A DNA stretch of 52,206 nt from Paraburkholderia ferrariae NBRC 106233 (GCF_000685035.1 NZ_BAYB01000046.1:1-52206); one strand, 5' to 3'; positions 24,321 to 32,759 are shown, counted from the first letter of the stretch. Notes: generated by a model from the sequence alone, not told the origin. Numbers and translations are program-made.

Positions 24321-25517
24321 ATGTTCGAACACATCGACGCCTATCCCGGCGACCCGATCCTCTCGCTCAACGAGAACTTCCAGAAGGACCCGCGCCAGAA
24401 CAAGGTCAATCTGAGCATCGGCATCTATTTCGACGACGACGGCCGCCTGCCGGTCATGCAGGCCGTGCACGCCGCCGAAGCCGCGATGCTCGAAGAGCCG
24501 GGCCCGAAGCCGTATCTGCCGATGGCGGGCTTCGCGCAGTACCGGGACGCGGTGCAGGCGCTGGTGTTCGGCGCGGCGTGCCCGTCGCGCGCGGCGGCCC
24601 GCATTGCGACCGTGCAGACGCTGGGCGGCTCGGGCGCGCTCAAGGTGGGGGCCGACTTCATCAAGCGCTATTTCCCGACGAGCCAGGTGTGGGTGAGCGA
24701 CCCGACGTGGGAAAACCATCGCTTCATCTTCGAGCGCGCGGGCTTCACGGTGAACACCTACCCGTACTACGACGAGGCCACGGGCGGCCTGAAGTTCGAG
24801 GCCATGCTGTCGGCCATCGACGCGCTGCCGCCAAAGAGCGTCGTGCTGCTGCACGCGTGCTGCCATAACCCGACGGGCGTGGATCTCGACGAGGCCCAGT
24901 GGACGCAGCTGATCGACGTGCTGCAAAAGCGCGACCTGCTGCCGTTCGTCGATATGGCGTACCAGGGCTTTGGCGCGGGGCTCGACGCCGATGCGTTCGC
25001 CGTGCGCGAGATTGCCCGGCGCGGGGTGCCGGCGCTGGTGGCGAACTCGTTCTCGAAGAACTTTTCGCTCTACGGCGAGCGCTGCGGCGGGCTGCACGTG
25101 ATCTGCGAAGACGCGGCGGCTGCCGACCGCGTGCTGGGCCAGCTCACGGGCGCGGTGCGCTCGAACTACAGCAATCCGCCGACGCACGGCGCGAAGATCG
25201 TCACGCGCGTGCTGAACACGCCGGCGCTGAAGGCTTCGTGGGAGGCCGAGCTGGCGGCCATGTGCAAGCGCATCGCGCGCATGCGCGTGGCGATTCACGA
25301 CGGCCTGCGCGCGCATGTCAGCGGCGAGGCGCTCGAGCGCTACGTGCGCCAGCGCGGCATGTTCACGTACACGGGGCTTTCCGTGGAGCAGGTCGAAGCG
25401 CTGCGCGAAACGCACGGCGTGTACATCCTGCGCTCGGGGCGCATGTGCGTGGCGGGGCTGAACGAGAAGAACGTCGGGGCGGTGGTGGAGGCGATCGCCA
25501 AGGTGCTCGCGCAGTAA
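24321..25517 (+). CDS. tyrB: Aromatic amino acid aminotransferase
   Basis: This is a PLP-dependent class I aminotransferase of 398 aa that exchanges amino groups between phenylalanine/tyrosine (or aspartate) and 2-oxoglutarate. The PLP lysine is K246 in NSFSKNFSLYGERCGG. N183 (CCHNPTG), D211 and Y214 (DMAYQGF) hold the cofactor. The FSLYGERCG context is that of the AspC/TyrB subgroup Ia. With the neighbouring aromatic permease and Lrp regulator it would form an aromatic amino acid use unit. AspC-type specificity cannot be excluded from sequence. Confidence 0.9.
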   Translation: MFEHIDAYPGDPILSLNENFQKDPRQNKVNLSIGIYFDDDGRLPVMQAVHAAEAAMLEEPGPKPYLPMAGFAQYRDAVQALVFGAACPSRAAARIATVQTLGGSGALKVGADFIKRYFPTSQVWVSDPTWENHRFIFERAGFTVNTYPYYDEATGGLKFEAMLSAIDALPPKSVVLLHACCHNPTGVDLDEAQWTQLIDVLQKRDLLPFVDMAYQGFGAGLDADAFAVREIARRGVPALVANSFSKNFSLYGERCGGLHVICEDAAAADRVLGQLTGAVRSNYSNPPTHGAKIVTRVLNTPALKASWEAELAAMCKRIARMRVAIHDGLRAHVSGEALERYVRQRGMFTYTGLSVEQVEALRETHGVYILRSGRMCVAGLNEKNVGAVVEAIAKVLAQ

Positions 25518-25750
25518 GCGACGTACCTCGCGCAATACCTCGCATCCGGGGCGCGGGATGTCACCGCGCTCCGGCGCACCCCAAACCCGCCCCTCGTCCA
25601 ATCGGACGATTCCTGCTTTGCGCAATGCATCCAGCATTCATTCGAGCGGCTGTCAAGCCGTTGGGGCCTGGTAACCTCCACGACAGAAGCGGACGGCCTT
25701 CCAGGTCTTACCCTGATAGAATGCGTGGGCCGCAACGTAGTGGATTGCCG

Positions 25751-26152
25751 ATGAAATTGCTTGATGCCCTCGTCGAACAACGGATTGCCGCCGCTGCCAA
25801 GCGGGGCGACTTTGCCGATCTGCCGGGCGCCGGATTGCCCCAGGAACTCGACGACGACCTGCTCGTGCCCGAGGAGGTGCGGGTAGCGAACCGCATCCTG
25901 AAGAACGCCGGGTTCGTGCCGCCTGCGCTCGAGCAGCTGCGCGCGCTCCGCGACCTCGAAAAAGAGCTTTCCCAGGTGAGTGACAAGGCCGCCCAATGCC
26001 GCCTGCGCGCGCGCCTGCTCGCGCTCGACATGGCGCTGGAATCGCTGCGCGGCGGCCCGATGGTGGTGCCGCACGAATACCGCCGCCGCATTGCAGAACG
26101 GCTTTGCGAACGCGCGGCCGTCGAAGAGGCCGCCGGCGCGGGGCCGCAGTGA
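25751..26152 (+). CDS. DUF1992 (DnaJ-like subfamily C28) protein
   Basis: This is a small soluble protein of 133 aa. It opens MKLLDALVEQRIAAAAKRGDF and has GAGLPQELDDDLLVPEEVRVANRILKNAGFVPP, the hallmark of the DUF1992 domain, which is related to the conserved region of human DNAJC28. No J-domain is present. Function unknown. The stop overlaps the likely GTG start of tadA (GTGA), so the two are translationally coupled. tadA and the LD-carboxypeptidase follow in the same operon. Confidence 0.85.
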   Translation: MKLLDALVEQRIAAAAKRGDFADLPGAGLPQELDDDLLVPEEVRVANRILKNAGFVPPALEQLRALRDLEKELSQVSDKAAQCRLRARLLALDMALESLRGGPMVVPHEYRRRIAERLCERAAVEEAAGAGPQ

Positions 26153-26886
26153 GCGCGCCCGATACCCCCCTCTCGTTTGCAACACCCGCTGCTGCCGCCG
26201 AAGGCGTGCCGGTTCCGGCGCCGCCCGGGAACCGGCCAGAAGAAGGCCCGAGGCCCGCGGCAGGCGGGAGCGCCCCGGCCCCGGCTGCGGCGCCCGTTTC
26301 CGAACCCGATCCTGTTGCCGAACGCGACCGCCATTTCATGCGCCTCGCGCAGGCCGCCGCCGAAGAGGCGCGCGCCGCCGGCGAGGTACCGGTGGGCGCG
26401 GTGCTCGTGCACGGCGACGAGGTGATCGCGACGGGCTTCAACCACCCGATCGGCGCGCACGATCCTTCCGCGCACGCGGAGATGGCGGCGCTGCGCGCAG
26501 CCGCGCAGCGGCTGGGAAACTACCGCATGCCCGGCTGCGAACTCTATGTGACCCTGGAACCGTGCCTGATGTGCGCCGGTGCGATCATGCATGCCCGGAT
26601 TGCGCGCGTGGTGTACGGCGCGCGCGACCCGAAAACGGGCGTCTGCGGCAGCGTGGTGGACGCGTTCGCGAACCCTCGGCTCAATCATCATACGAGTGTG
26701 GTGGGCGGCGTACTGGAGACCGAATGCGGCGACGCGCTGCGCGCGTTCTTCGCCGATCGCCGCCGCGCGAGCCGCGAACGCCGGGAAAGGCGCGCGCTGG
26801 CGCAAGCGCAGGCGGAATCGGGCGAGACGCAGCCGGCGCAGAACCCGGCCGGCGGCGCGGACGACACCTCATCACCATCGACATGA
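26149..26886 (+). CDS. tadA: tRNA adenosine(34) deaminase
   Basis: This enzyme converts adenosine to inosine at the wobble position of tRNA-Arg(ACG). The zinc site is H109-A-E111 (DPSAHAEM) and C139-L-M-C142 (EPCLMCAG). E111 is the proton shuttle, and the substrate loop GEVPVGAVLV precedes it. The core of about 150 residues has an N-terminal proline/alanine-rich extension of about 60 residues, common in Burkholderiales, and a short arginine-rich tail. The start is taken as GTG at 26149, overlapping the upstream stop. The ATG at 26338 would leave only the core and is the alternative. The stop overlaps the next start (ATGA). Confidence 0.92.
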   Translation: MSAPDTPLSFATPAAAAEGVPVPAPPGNRPEEGPRPAAGGSAPAPAAAPVSEPDPVAERDRHFMRLAQAAAEEARAAGEVPVGAVLVHGDEVIATGFNHPIGAHDPSAHAEMAALRAAAQRLGNYRMPGCELYVTLEPCLMCAGAIMHARIARVVYGARDPKTGVCGSVVDAFANPRLNHHTSVVGGVLETECGDALRAFFADRRRASRERRERRALAQAQAESGETQPAQNPAGGADDTSSPST

Positions 26887-27809
26887 ACACGCATCGCACC
26901 ATCGAACTGATTGCGCCGTCGGGGTATCCGCAGGACCCGGAGGCGGTCCACCGGGCGCTTGCGCGCCTGCACGCCGAAGGGCATCGCGTGGAAGGCATCC
27001 AGGCGACCGAGCGGCGCTACCAGCGCTTTGCGGGCACGGATGGCCAGCGGGCCGCGGAACTCAACCGTCTCGCGGACCCATCGCGCGATTTGCCCGATAT
27101 CGTACTGGCCGTGCGCGGCGGCTACGGCGCCGTGCGGATCCTCCACGGGCTCGATTACGACGGCCTGCAGCGGCGGCTTGCGGACCAGCCGGTCGCCTTT
27201 TGCGGACACAGCGATTTCACGGCCATCCAGCTGGCGCTCTTTGCACGCGCGGGGCTGACCACTTTCGGCGGCCCGATGCTCGTGAGCGACTTCGGCGCCG
27301 AGGCGCTGAGCAGCTTCACGATGCATCACTTCTGGGACACGCTCTCGAAGCCCGACTTCACGCTCAAGGTGAACGCGCCGCAGGCGCAGGCCGTGGATGT
27401 TTCGGGGACGCTCTGGGGCGGCAATCTCGCCGTGCTGACCTCGCTCATCGGCACGCCGTACCTGCCGCCGGTGCAGGGGGGCATCCTCTTCGTCGAGGAC
27501 GTCAACGAGCAGCCGTTTCGCATCGAACGGATGATTTACCAGTTGCACCTCTCGGGCATCCTCGCGCAGCAGCAGGCGCTCGTGCTGGGCGACTTTTCGG
27601 GCGGCAAGCCCTACGAGTCGGACAACGGCTACGACCTCAAGGAGATGGTGGAGCAGGTGCGCTCGGTGATCGGCATTCCGGTGATCACGGGTCTGCCGTT
27701 CGGGCATATTCCGGACATGGTGACGCTGCCCGTCGGCGCGCTCGCGCAACTGCACGCTACGGCGCATGGCTTCGAACTGGCCGTGAGCGGCTATCCGCAT
27801 CTTGGCTGA
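26883..27809 (+). CDS. ldcA: Muramoyltetrapeptide (LD-) carboxypeptidase, S66 family
   Basis: This cytoplasmic peptidoglycan-recycling enzyme (308 aa) removes the terminal D-Ala from muropeptide tetrapeptides. The Ser-Glu-His triad is visible as S110 in CGHSDFTA, E205 in FVEDVNEQPF and H275 in GLPFGHIPD. VRGGYGAVRIL (about 78-88) is the family signature. The ATG overlaps the tadA stop by four bases, so it is coupled to tadA. It is the last gene of the operon, with an intrinsic terminator 15 bases after its stop. Related S66 members (MccF) cleave microcin, but operon context favours LdcA. Confidence 0.9.
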   Translation: MNTHRTIELIAPSGYPQDPEAVHRALARLHAEGHRVEGIQATERRYQRFAGTDGQRAAELNRLADPSRDLPDIVLAVRGGYGAVRILHGLDYDGLQRRLADQPVAFCGHSDFTAIQLALFARAGLTTFGGPMLVSDFGAEALSSFTMHHFWDTLSKPDFTLKVNAPQAQAVDVSGTLWGGNLAVLTSLIGTPYLPPVQGGILFVEDVNEQPFRIERMIYQLHLSGILAQQQALVLGDFSGGKPYESDNGYDLKEMVEQVRSVIGIPVITGLPFGHIPDMVTLPVGALAQLHATAHGFELAVSGYPHLG

Positions 27810-27823
27810 ACCGAAAACACGGC

Positions 27824-27846
27824 AAGCGCCTTCGGGCGCTTTTTTT
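27824..27846 (+). terminator. Intrinsic terminator of the tadA-ldcA operon
   Basis: A short GC stem AGCGCC/GGCGCT with a TTCG tetraloop (27825-27840) is followed at once by six T (27841-27846). This is a textbook intrinsic terminator. Confidence 0.92.
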
Positions 27847-27919
27847 GTATATAGATATGCAACTAACGGCCAATTCAGCACACCGAAGATCGGTGCAAAA
27901 GGGAGAGCACAGCCGATAA

Positions 27920-27931
27920 ATTGTTGACAAT
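27920..27931. promoter_or_regulatory. GntR operator candidate, copy 1
   Basis: ATTGT-TG-ACAAT is a perfect 5+5 dyad with a two-base centre. The same 12-mer recurs at 28062-28073, and the similarity extends to about 33 bases (ACAATnTTTnnGnCCAATnnAGG). Its position in front of the GntR gene suggests an autoregulatory site; GntR/FadR-type proteins bind short dyads of this form. Confidence 0.55.
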
Positions 27932-27955
27932 ATTTCGACCCAATGCAGGGCATGC

Positions 27956-28012
27956 GTTCACCGTAAATGTGCGTCGTTCCCCGTAATAAAGCGGGTCTCA
28001 CCGTATACAAGC
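27956..28012 (+). repeat. Three 20-bp-phased direct repeats (CCGTA repeats)
   Basis: Three similar 17-base units start exactly 20 bases apart: GTTCACCGTAAATGTGC, GTTCCCCGTAATAAAGC and TCTCACCGTATACAAGC. CCGTA falls at 27961, 27981 and 28001. The spacing is about two helical turns, so a protein would see the copies on one DNA face. They lie between the two GntR-type dyads. No known regulator motif was matched. Confidence 0.6.
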
Positions 28013-28061
28013 ATGTTCGGGCGAGAAGCGACTGGGTAATTTCCCGAGTCTTGCCGAAAAA

Positions 28062-28094
28062 ATTGTTGACAATCTTTATGTCCAATCTAGGATA
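28062..28094 (+). promoter_or_regulatory. Promoter of the GntR gene overlapping operator copy 2
   Basis: The second ATTGTTGACAAT dyad (28062-28073) contains a perfect -35 hexamer TTGACA (28066-28071). A -10 candidate, TAGGAT (28088-28093) or AGGATA one base on, follows at 16-17 bases. The ATG of the GntR gene is about 22 bases past the -10. A protein on the dyad would cover the -35, so repression by the GntR protein itself is the simplest reading. Confidence 0.6.
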
Positions 28095-28115
28095 CCCACC
28101 ATAGAGGCTAGAGAC

Positions 28116-28838
28116 ATGCAGAAGATCGAAACCGAAGCCGGGACGACTGGCGCCAAGCCCGAGGCGATCGCGGCGCGCATACGCGCCGCGATTCTGGAAC
28201 ACCGCCTCCCGCCCGGCGCCAAGCTGACCGAAGCGCAGTTGTGCGAAGTGTTCGGTGTGAAGCGAGGGCCGATACGCCAGGCGCTGGCGCTTCTCGCCAC
28301 CGACCATCTCGTCGATCTGGAGCCGAACCGCGGCGCATTCGTTGCAAGCCCGTCGCTCCAGGAGGTGCACGAGGTGTTCGAGATGCGCCGGATCATCGAG
28401 CTGGCGGTCGTCGAGCGCATCTGCACGGCGCAGCACGGCAACCGGCGGCTCAAGAGCATCGGCGAGTCGATCCGGCGCGAGCGCAAGGCCTTCGAAGGGC
28501 GGGATTTCCCCACGTGGATCCGCCTCTCCGGCGAGTTCCACACGGCGCTCGCGGCGCTCACCGGCAACACGGTGCTGTGCGATTGCCTGAACGGGCTCGT
28601 GGCGCGCTCGACGCTCATTTCGGCGCTCTACGAATCGCCGGGGCGCAGCCCCTGTTCGTTCGACGACCACGAGGCGATTCTCGCGTCGCTCGAAAGCGGG
28701 CAGGCGAGGGAGGCCGCGGAGTTGATGGTGCGGCACCTGCAGGGCGTGGAGCTGCGCATGCTCGACCGGCCGGCTGGCGCCTCGGTGGATCTGCAGGAGG
28801 TGTTCGGCCAGCGCGAGGCGGTGACGCCGGCGCGCTAG
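28116..28838 (+). CDS. GntR-family regulator (FadR/FCD subfamily) of the ureide operon
   Basis: This is a 240-aa repressor-type regulator. The winged HTH lies at about residues 15-80 (IAARIRAAILEHRLPPGAKLTEAQLCEVFGVKRGPIRQALALLA). It is followed by the all-helical FCD ligand domain with metal/ligand residues in FHTALAALTGN and the late DDHEAIL. It precedes the allantoin/urate genes on the same strand, and its promoter carries a duplicated dyad. In related bacteria FCD-type GntR proteins at this place control purine or ureide catabolism in response to an intermediate; the ligand here is inference. Confidence 0.92.
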   Translation: MQKIETEAGTTGAKPEAIAARIRAAILEHRLPPGAKLTEAQLCEVFGVKRGPIRQALALLATDHLVDLEPNRGAFVASPSLQEVHEVFEMRRIIELAVVERICTAQHGNRRLKSIGESIRRERKAFEGRDFPTWIRLSGEFHTALAALTGNTVLCDCLNGLVARSTLISALYESPGRSPCSFDDHEAILASLESGQAREAAELMVRHLQGVELRMLDRPAGASVDLQEVFGQREAVTPAR

Positions 28839-29154
28839 CGCGGGCCGCGGGCCGGGACGATGCCGGCATGAGGGGTTGGGCGGGACAGAATTGCAGTAAC
28901 GCGGGGCGCTCGCCCGGTAGCTATCCACGAGCGCCGCCCCGCGGAATCAGGGATGAAGTGGGCCGCGCACGGGAGTGCGCAGGGGCTGTGGCGGTATGGC
29001 GGAACAGGGCGCGCGCAAGCGGCGACCGGTGCCGGACCCGCAGCCCCGGGCCATCCGGCAGGCAGCGCGGCAGCCGCACATGGGTGTGCGGCTGCCGCGC
29101 CCAAGGGGTTCGCGTGTTTTTTCCCGTCGGCGTATTCATCCCAAGGAGCGGATC
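28839..29154 (+). other. Spacer between the GntR gene and the NCS1 permease
   Basis: This 316-base spacer has no convincing gene. It holds a perfect 15-bp hairpin (29065-29100, listed separately), a T6 run (29117-29122) 16 bases later, and the permease ribosome site AAGGAG (29143-29148). Whether the permease has its own promoter here or is read through from the GntR gene is open. Confidence 0.5.
29065..29100 (+). repeat. Perfect 15-bp hairpin in the permease leader
   Basis: GCGCGGCAGCCGCAC (29065-29079) pairs perfectly with GTGCGGCTGCCGCGC (29086-29100) around a six-base loop ATGGGT. The T-run is too distant for a standard terminator. It could be a terminator for the regulator transcript, a processing/stability element, or part of an attenuator. 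Confidence 0.65.
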
Positions 29155-30660
29155 ATGGCTCAGTTCAGCGCATCACCCGGCAGTCCCGCAGTACCCAGCT
29201 TCGAGTCGGCAGACGGCGGCGAAGCGGAAGGCGTCCACCTGCCGTCCGGCTACAGCGACAGGCTCTACAACGCCGATCTCGCCCCGCTGCGCGAGCAGAC
29301 CTGGGGCGCGTACAACATCTTCGCGTTCTGGATGTCCGACGTGCACAGCGTCGGCGGCTACGTGTTCGCAGGCAGTCTCTTCGCCTTGGGCCTCACGAGC
29401 TGGCAGGTGCTGATTGCGCTGCTGGTGGGCATCTCGATCGTCAATCTGCTCTGCAATCTCATTGCGCGCCCCAGCCAGCGTCACGGCGTGCCGTATCCGG
29501 TTGCGTGCCGCGCCACCTTCGGCGTGCTGGGGGCGAACATTCCCGCCGTGATTCGCGGCCTGATCGCCGTGGCGTGGTACGGCATCCAGACCTATCTGGC
29601 TTCGAGCGCGCTCGTGATCGTCGTGCTCAAGTTCTTCCCGCAACTCATGCCCTACGCGGACGTGCACAAGCACGGCATGTTCGGCCTCTCCGCAATCGGC
29701 TGGGCCGGCTTCATGACGCTGTGGGTGCTGCAGGCCTTCGTGTTCTGGAACGGCATGGAGACTATCAAGAAGTTCATCGACTTCGCCGGCCCGGCCGTGT
29801 ATGTCGTGATGTTCGCGCTGGCGGGCTACATGGTGTATCGCGCAGGCTGGCAGAACATCGGCCTCAATCTCGGCGGCGTGAAGTATCACGGTGCGCAAGT
29901 CGTTCCGGTCATGATCACGGCGATCTCGCTCGTGGTGTCGTACTTCTCGGGGCCGATGCTCAATTTCGGCGACTTCTCGCGTTACGGCAAGTCGCTCCGG
30001 AGCGTGCATCGCGGCAACTTCTGGGGCCTGCCTGTCAACTTCCTCGCGTTCTCGCTCGTGACGGTCATCACGACCTCGGCCACGCTGCCTGTGTTCGGAC
30101 AACTGATTACCGATCCGGTCGAAACGGTGGGCCGCATCGATCATCCGACTGCCGTGATTCTCGGTGCGCTGACGTTCACCATTGCCACGATCGGCATCAA
30201 TATCGTCGCGAACTTCGTTTCCCCGGCCTTCGACTTTTCGAACGTGGCGCCGCGCCTGATTAGCTGGCGTGCGGGCGGCATGCTCGCGGCCGTTGCCTCG
30301 ATTTTCATTACGCCGTGGAACCTCTTCAACAACCCGGCCGTGATTCACTACACGCTCGACGTGCTCGGCGCCTTCATCGGACCTTTGTACGGTGTCCTGA
30401 CGGTTGACTTCTACCTCATCAAGCGCGGCCGCCTTGCCGTGGACGAGCTCTATACCGTGTCGCCCTCGGGTGCCTACTGGTATCGCAACGGCGTGAACCG
30501 CCGCGCCGTGATGGCGCTGCTGCCTGCCGCCGTGATCGCGATTCTCTGCGTGATGACGCCGGGCCTCTCCGGTGCCGCGAACTTCTCGTGGTTCATCGGC
30601 GCGGGCCTCGGCGCGCTGTTCTACCGCGCGCTCACGCTCGGCGAACGTGCCCGCGCGTAA
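29155..30660 (+). CDS. NCS1-family permease (allantoin/purine/uracil type)
   Basis: This is an inner-membrane nucleobase:cation symporter-1 of 501 aa with about twelve hydrophobic segments. Family motifs are PLREQTWGAYNIFAFWMSDV before and in helix 1, VPYPVACRATFGVLGAN in helix 3, and FVFWNGMETIKKFIDFAGP in the middle. These residues resemble PucI/allantoin or uracil permeases. The ATG has AAGGAG seven bases upstream. It is the first gene after the GntR regulator and heads the ureide genes, so allantoin (or a related hydantoin/urate) is the likely cargo. Cytosine or uracil is possible. Confidence 0.9.
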   Translation: MAQFSASPGSPAVPSFESADGGEAEGVHLPSGYSDRLYNADLAPLREQTWGAYNIFAFWMSDVHSVGGYVFAGSLFALGLTSWQVLIALLVGISIVNLLCNLIARPSQRHGVPYPVACRATFGVLGANIPAVIRGLIAVAWYGIQTYLASSALVIVVLKFFPQLMPYADVHKHGMFGLSAIGWAGFMTLWVLQAFVFWNGMETIKKFIDFAGPAVYVVMFALAGYMVYRAGWQNIGLNLGGVKYHGAQVVPVMITAISLVVSYFSGPMLNFGDFSRYGKSLRSVHRGNFWGLPVNFLAFSLVTVITTSATLPVFGQLITDPVETVGRIDHPTAVILGALTFTIATIGINIVANFVSPAFDFSNVAPRLISWRAGGMLAAVASIFITPWNLFNNPAVIHYTLDVLGAFIGPLYGVLTVDFYLIKRGRLAVDELYTVSPSGAYWYRNGVNRRAVMALLPAAVIAILCVMTPGLSGAANFSWFIGAGLGALFYRALTLGERARA

Positions 30661-30694
30661 GCCCTCGATGCACCCGGAACAAGCTGGAGGAGAC

Positions 30695-31531
30695 ATGCGT
30701 ATCAAGCTGATCAACCCGAACACGACCCAGCGGATGACCGCCGCAATGGGCCAGTGCGCGCGCGCCGTGGTGGCCGCGGGAACGGAAGTGGTGGCGGTGA
30801 GCCCGACCATGGGGCCGCCTTCTATCGAGGGCTATTACGACGAGGCGCTGGCGACGCCGGGCCTCCTCGCCGAAGTGGAGGCGGGCGAGCGCGAGGGCTT
30901 CGACGGTTATGTGATTGCGTGCTTTGGCGACCCGGGCCTGTACGCCGCGCGCGAGCTTGCGCGGGGGCCGGTGATCGGCATCGCCGAGGCCGCCATGCAC
31001 GCGGCGAGCGTGCTGGCGCCGGGCTTTTCGGTCGTGACGACGCTTTCGCGCACCCGCGCGATGGCGTGGCATCTGGCCGAGCGCTACGGCATGACGCGCT
31101 TTTGCCGCAACGTGCGGGCAATCGACGTGGCCGTGCTCGAACTCGACGAACCGGGGTCGGCGGCGCGCCGCGCGATTGTCGAGGAATGCCGCCACGCGCT
31201 CGAAGAAGACGGGGCGGATGCGATCGTGCTCGGCTGCGCGGGCATGACGAGTCTGTGCGCGCAAGTGGAGGACGCGCTGGCCGTGCCGGTGGTGGACGGC
31301 GTGACGGCGGCCGTGAAATGGGTGGAGGCGCTCGTGGCGCTGCGCCTTGCCACCGCCAAGCGAGGCGATTTCGCGCGCCCGCTCGCGAAGCGCTACGACG
31401 GCGATTTCGCCAGGTTCAGTCCGGGCGTCGATACGCCGGGCGCCGCTACATCGGGCGCCGCTACGCCGGGCGTCGCTACGCCGGGCTCCACCGACTCCCC
31501 GCCGCCCGCGCGCCCGCTGCGTTACGGGTAA
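30695..31531 (+). CDS. Allantoin/hydantoin racemase (Asp/Glu racemase superfamily)
   Basis: This is a 278-aa member of the HyuA/HpxA racemase family that interconverts the two forms of allantoin or other 5-substituted hydantoins. The opening MRIKLINPNTTQRMT is the family hallmark. The two catalytic cysteines are C76 (IACFGDPG) and C181 (LGCAGM). The usual length is about 240 aa; here a proline/alanine/threonine-rich tail is added by a 15-bp tandem repeat. GGAGGAGA precedes the ATG. With puuE and uraD downstream, allantoin is the likely substrate: UraD makes the S-form, spontaneous oxidation gives a mixture, and a racemase lets a stereospecific allantoinase use all of it. Confidence 0.88.
   Translation: MRIKLINPNTTQRMTAAMGQCARAVVAAGTEVVAVSPTMGPPSIEGYYDEALATPGLLAEVEAGEREGFDGYVIACFGDPGLYAARELARGPVIGIAEAAMHAASVLAPGFSVVTTLSRTRAMAWHLAERYGMTRFCRNVRAIDVAVLELDEPGSAARRAIVEECRHALEEDGADAIVLGCAGMTSLCAQVEDALAVPVVDGVTAAVKWVEALVALRLATAKRGDFARPLAKRYDGDFARFSPGVDTPGAATSGAATPGVATPGSTDSPPPARPLRYG
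31418..31492 (+). repeat. 15-bp tandem repeat coding a Pro/Ala/Thr tail
   Basis: Five units of 15 bases run head to tail inside the 3' end of the racemase gene. The clearest are at 31433, 31448, 31463 and 31478, with consensus ACGCCGGGCGCCGCT. They encode repeats of TPGAA/TPGVA. The first unit (31418) and last unit are diverged. The unit length is a multiple of three, so copy-number change would keep the frame. Confidence 0.85.
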
Positions 31532-31799
31532 ACACCCAAGCTGCGGAAATCGTGTCGAGCGAGGCGTGGCGGTCCTCATACATCTCGCTTGACCCGTACT
31601 ATCTGAGCGTGCGTATGGGCGCGCGCAAGCGATTTCGCTACACTGATCCGGTCCTGAAAGCGGGCGGCCGCGCCGTCCCGCCGCACCCGTGAACCGCGCT
31701 CGCGGCACGTCCGATGCCCCCGCTTTCCGTCGATGCACTGGTTTTTATCGATTCGCCGGATTCACGCTTACCCACCACTTTTCGATTGATTCGTCCAGC

Positions 31800-32759
31800 A
31801 TGGCACTCGATCCCCAATATCCTCGCGATCTGACCGGTTATGGCCGGCATCCGGTGCAGGCCAACTGGCCGGGCAAGGCCCGCGTCGCGGTGCAGTTCGT
31901 ACTCAACTATGAAGAGGGCGGCGAAAACTGCGTGCTGCACGGCGACCGTGCCTCCGAGCAGTTTCTCTCCGAGATCGTCGGCGCCGCCGCCTATCCGGCG
32001 CGCCACATGAGCATGGAGTCGATTTACGAATACGGCTCGCGCGTCGGCGTCTGGCGCATCCTGCGCGAGTTCGAGAAACGCGGCCTGCCGCTCACGGTGT
32101 TCGGCGTCGGCATGGCGATCGAACGGAATCCGGAAGCGGCCCGCGCATTCGTCGAACTCGGCCACGAGATCGCGTGCCACGGCTACCGCTGGATCCACTA
32201 CCAGGACGCGACGCCGGAACTGGAAGCCGAGCACATGAAGCTCGGCATGGAAGCGATCGAGCGCGTCGCGGGCGTGCGGCCGCTCGGCTGGTACACCGGC
32301 CGCGACAGCCCGAACACGCACCGCCTCGTGGCGGAGCACGGCGGCTTCCTCTACGACTCCGACTACTACGGCGACGACCTGCCGTTCTGGATGGACGTGG
32401 AGGTGACGGGCGGCACGACCACCCCGCAGCTCATCGTGCCGTACACGCTCGACACGAACGACATGCGCTTCGCCACGCCCCAGGGCTTCAACACGGCGGA
32501 CCACTTCTTCACGTACCTGCGCGACGCATTCGACGTGCTCTACGAAGAAGGCGACGAAGCGCCGAAGATGCTCTCGATCGGCATGCACTGCCGCCTGCTC
32601 GGCCGCCCGGGGCGCTTTCGCGCGCTGCAGCGCTTCCTCGATCACATCGAACAACACGAGCGCGTGTGGGTCAGCCGCCGCGTGGACATTGCGCGTCACT
32701 GGCGCGAGCATCATCCCTATCAACCGCAGCAGAACGATCACCGCGGGGCCGCCGCATGA
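31800..32759 (+). CDS. puuE: Allantoinase, polysaccharide-deacetylase type
   Basis: This is a cofactor-independent PuuE allantoinase (319 aa), hydrolysing allantoin to allantoate in the cytoplasm. The start MALDPQYPRDLTGYG and the stretches FVLNYEEGGENCVLHGD, HEIACHGYRWIHYQ and RDSPNTHRLVAEHGGFLYDSDYYGDDLP are the PuuE hallmarks of the carbohydrate-esterase-4 fold. I chose the ATG at 31800 by family match, although no ribosome site is obvious and the frame opens at 31689. Its stop overlaps the uraD start (ATGA). It acts after UraD and the racemase. Confidence 0.95.
   Translation: MALDPQYPRDLTGYGRHPVQANWPGKARVAVQFVLNYEEGGENCVLHGDRASEQFLSEIVGAAAYPARHMSMESIYEYGSRVGVWRILREFEKRGLPLTVFGVGMAIERNPEAARAFVELGHEIACHGYRWIHYQDATPELEAEHMKLGMEAIERVAGVRPLGWYTGRDSPNTHRLVAEHGGFLYDSDYYGDDLPFWMDVEVTGGTTTPQLIVPYTLDTNDMRFATPQGFNTADHFFTYLRDAFDVLYEEGDEAPKMLSIGMHCRLLGRPGRFRALQRFLDHIEQHERVWVSRRVDIARHWREHHPYQPQQNDHRGAAA

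Noticed and set aside
26688..28928. 746-codon minus-strand open frame
   Set aside because: It lies opposite ldcA and the GntR gene, both well supported, and crosses a clear terminator and promoter; no domain is visible.
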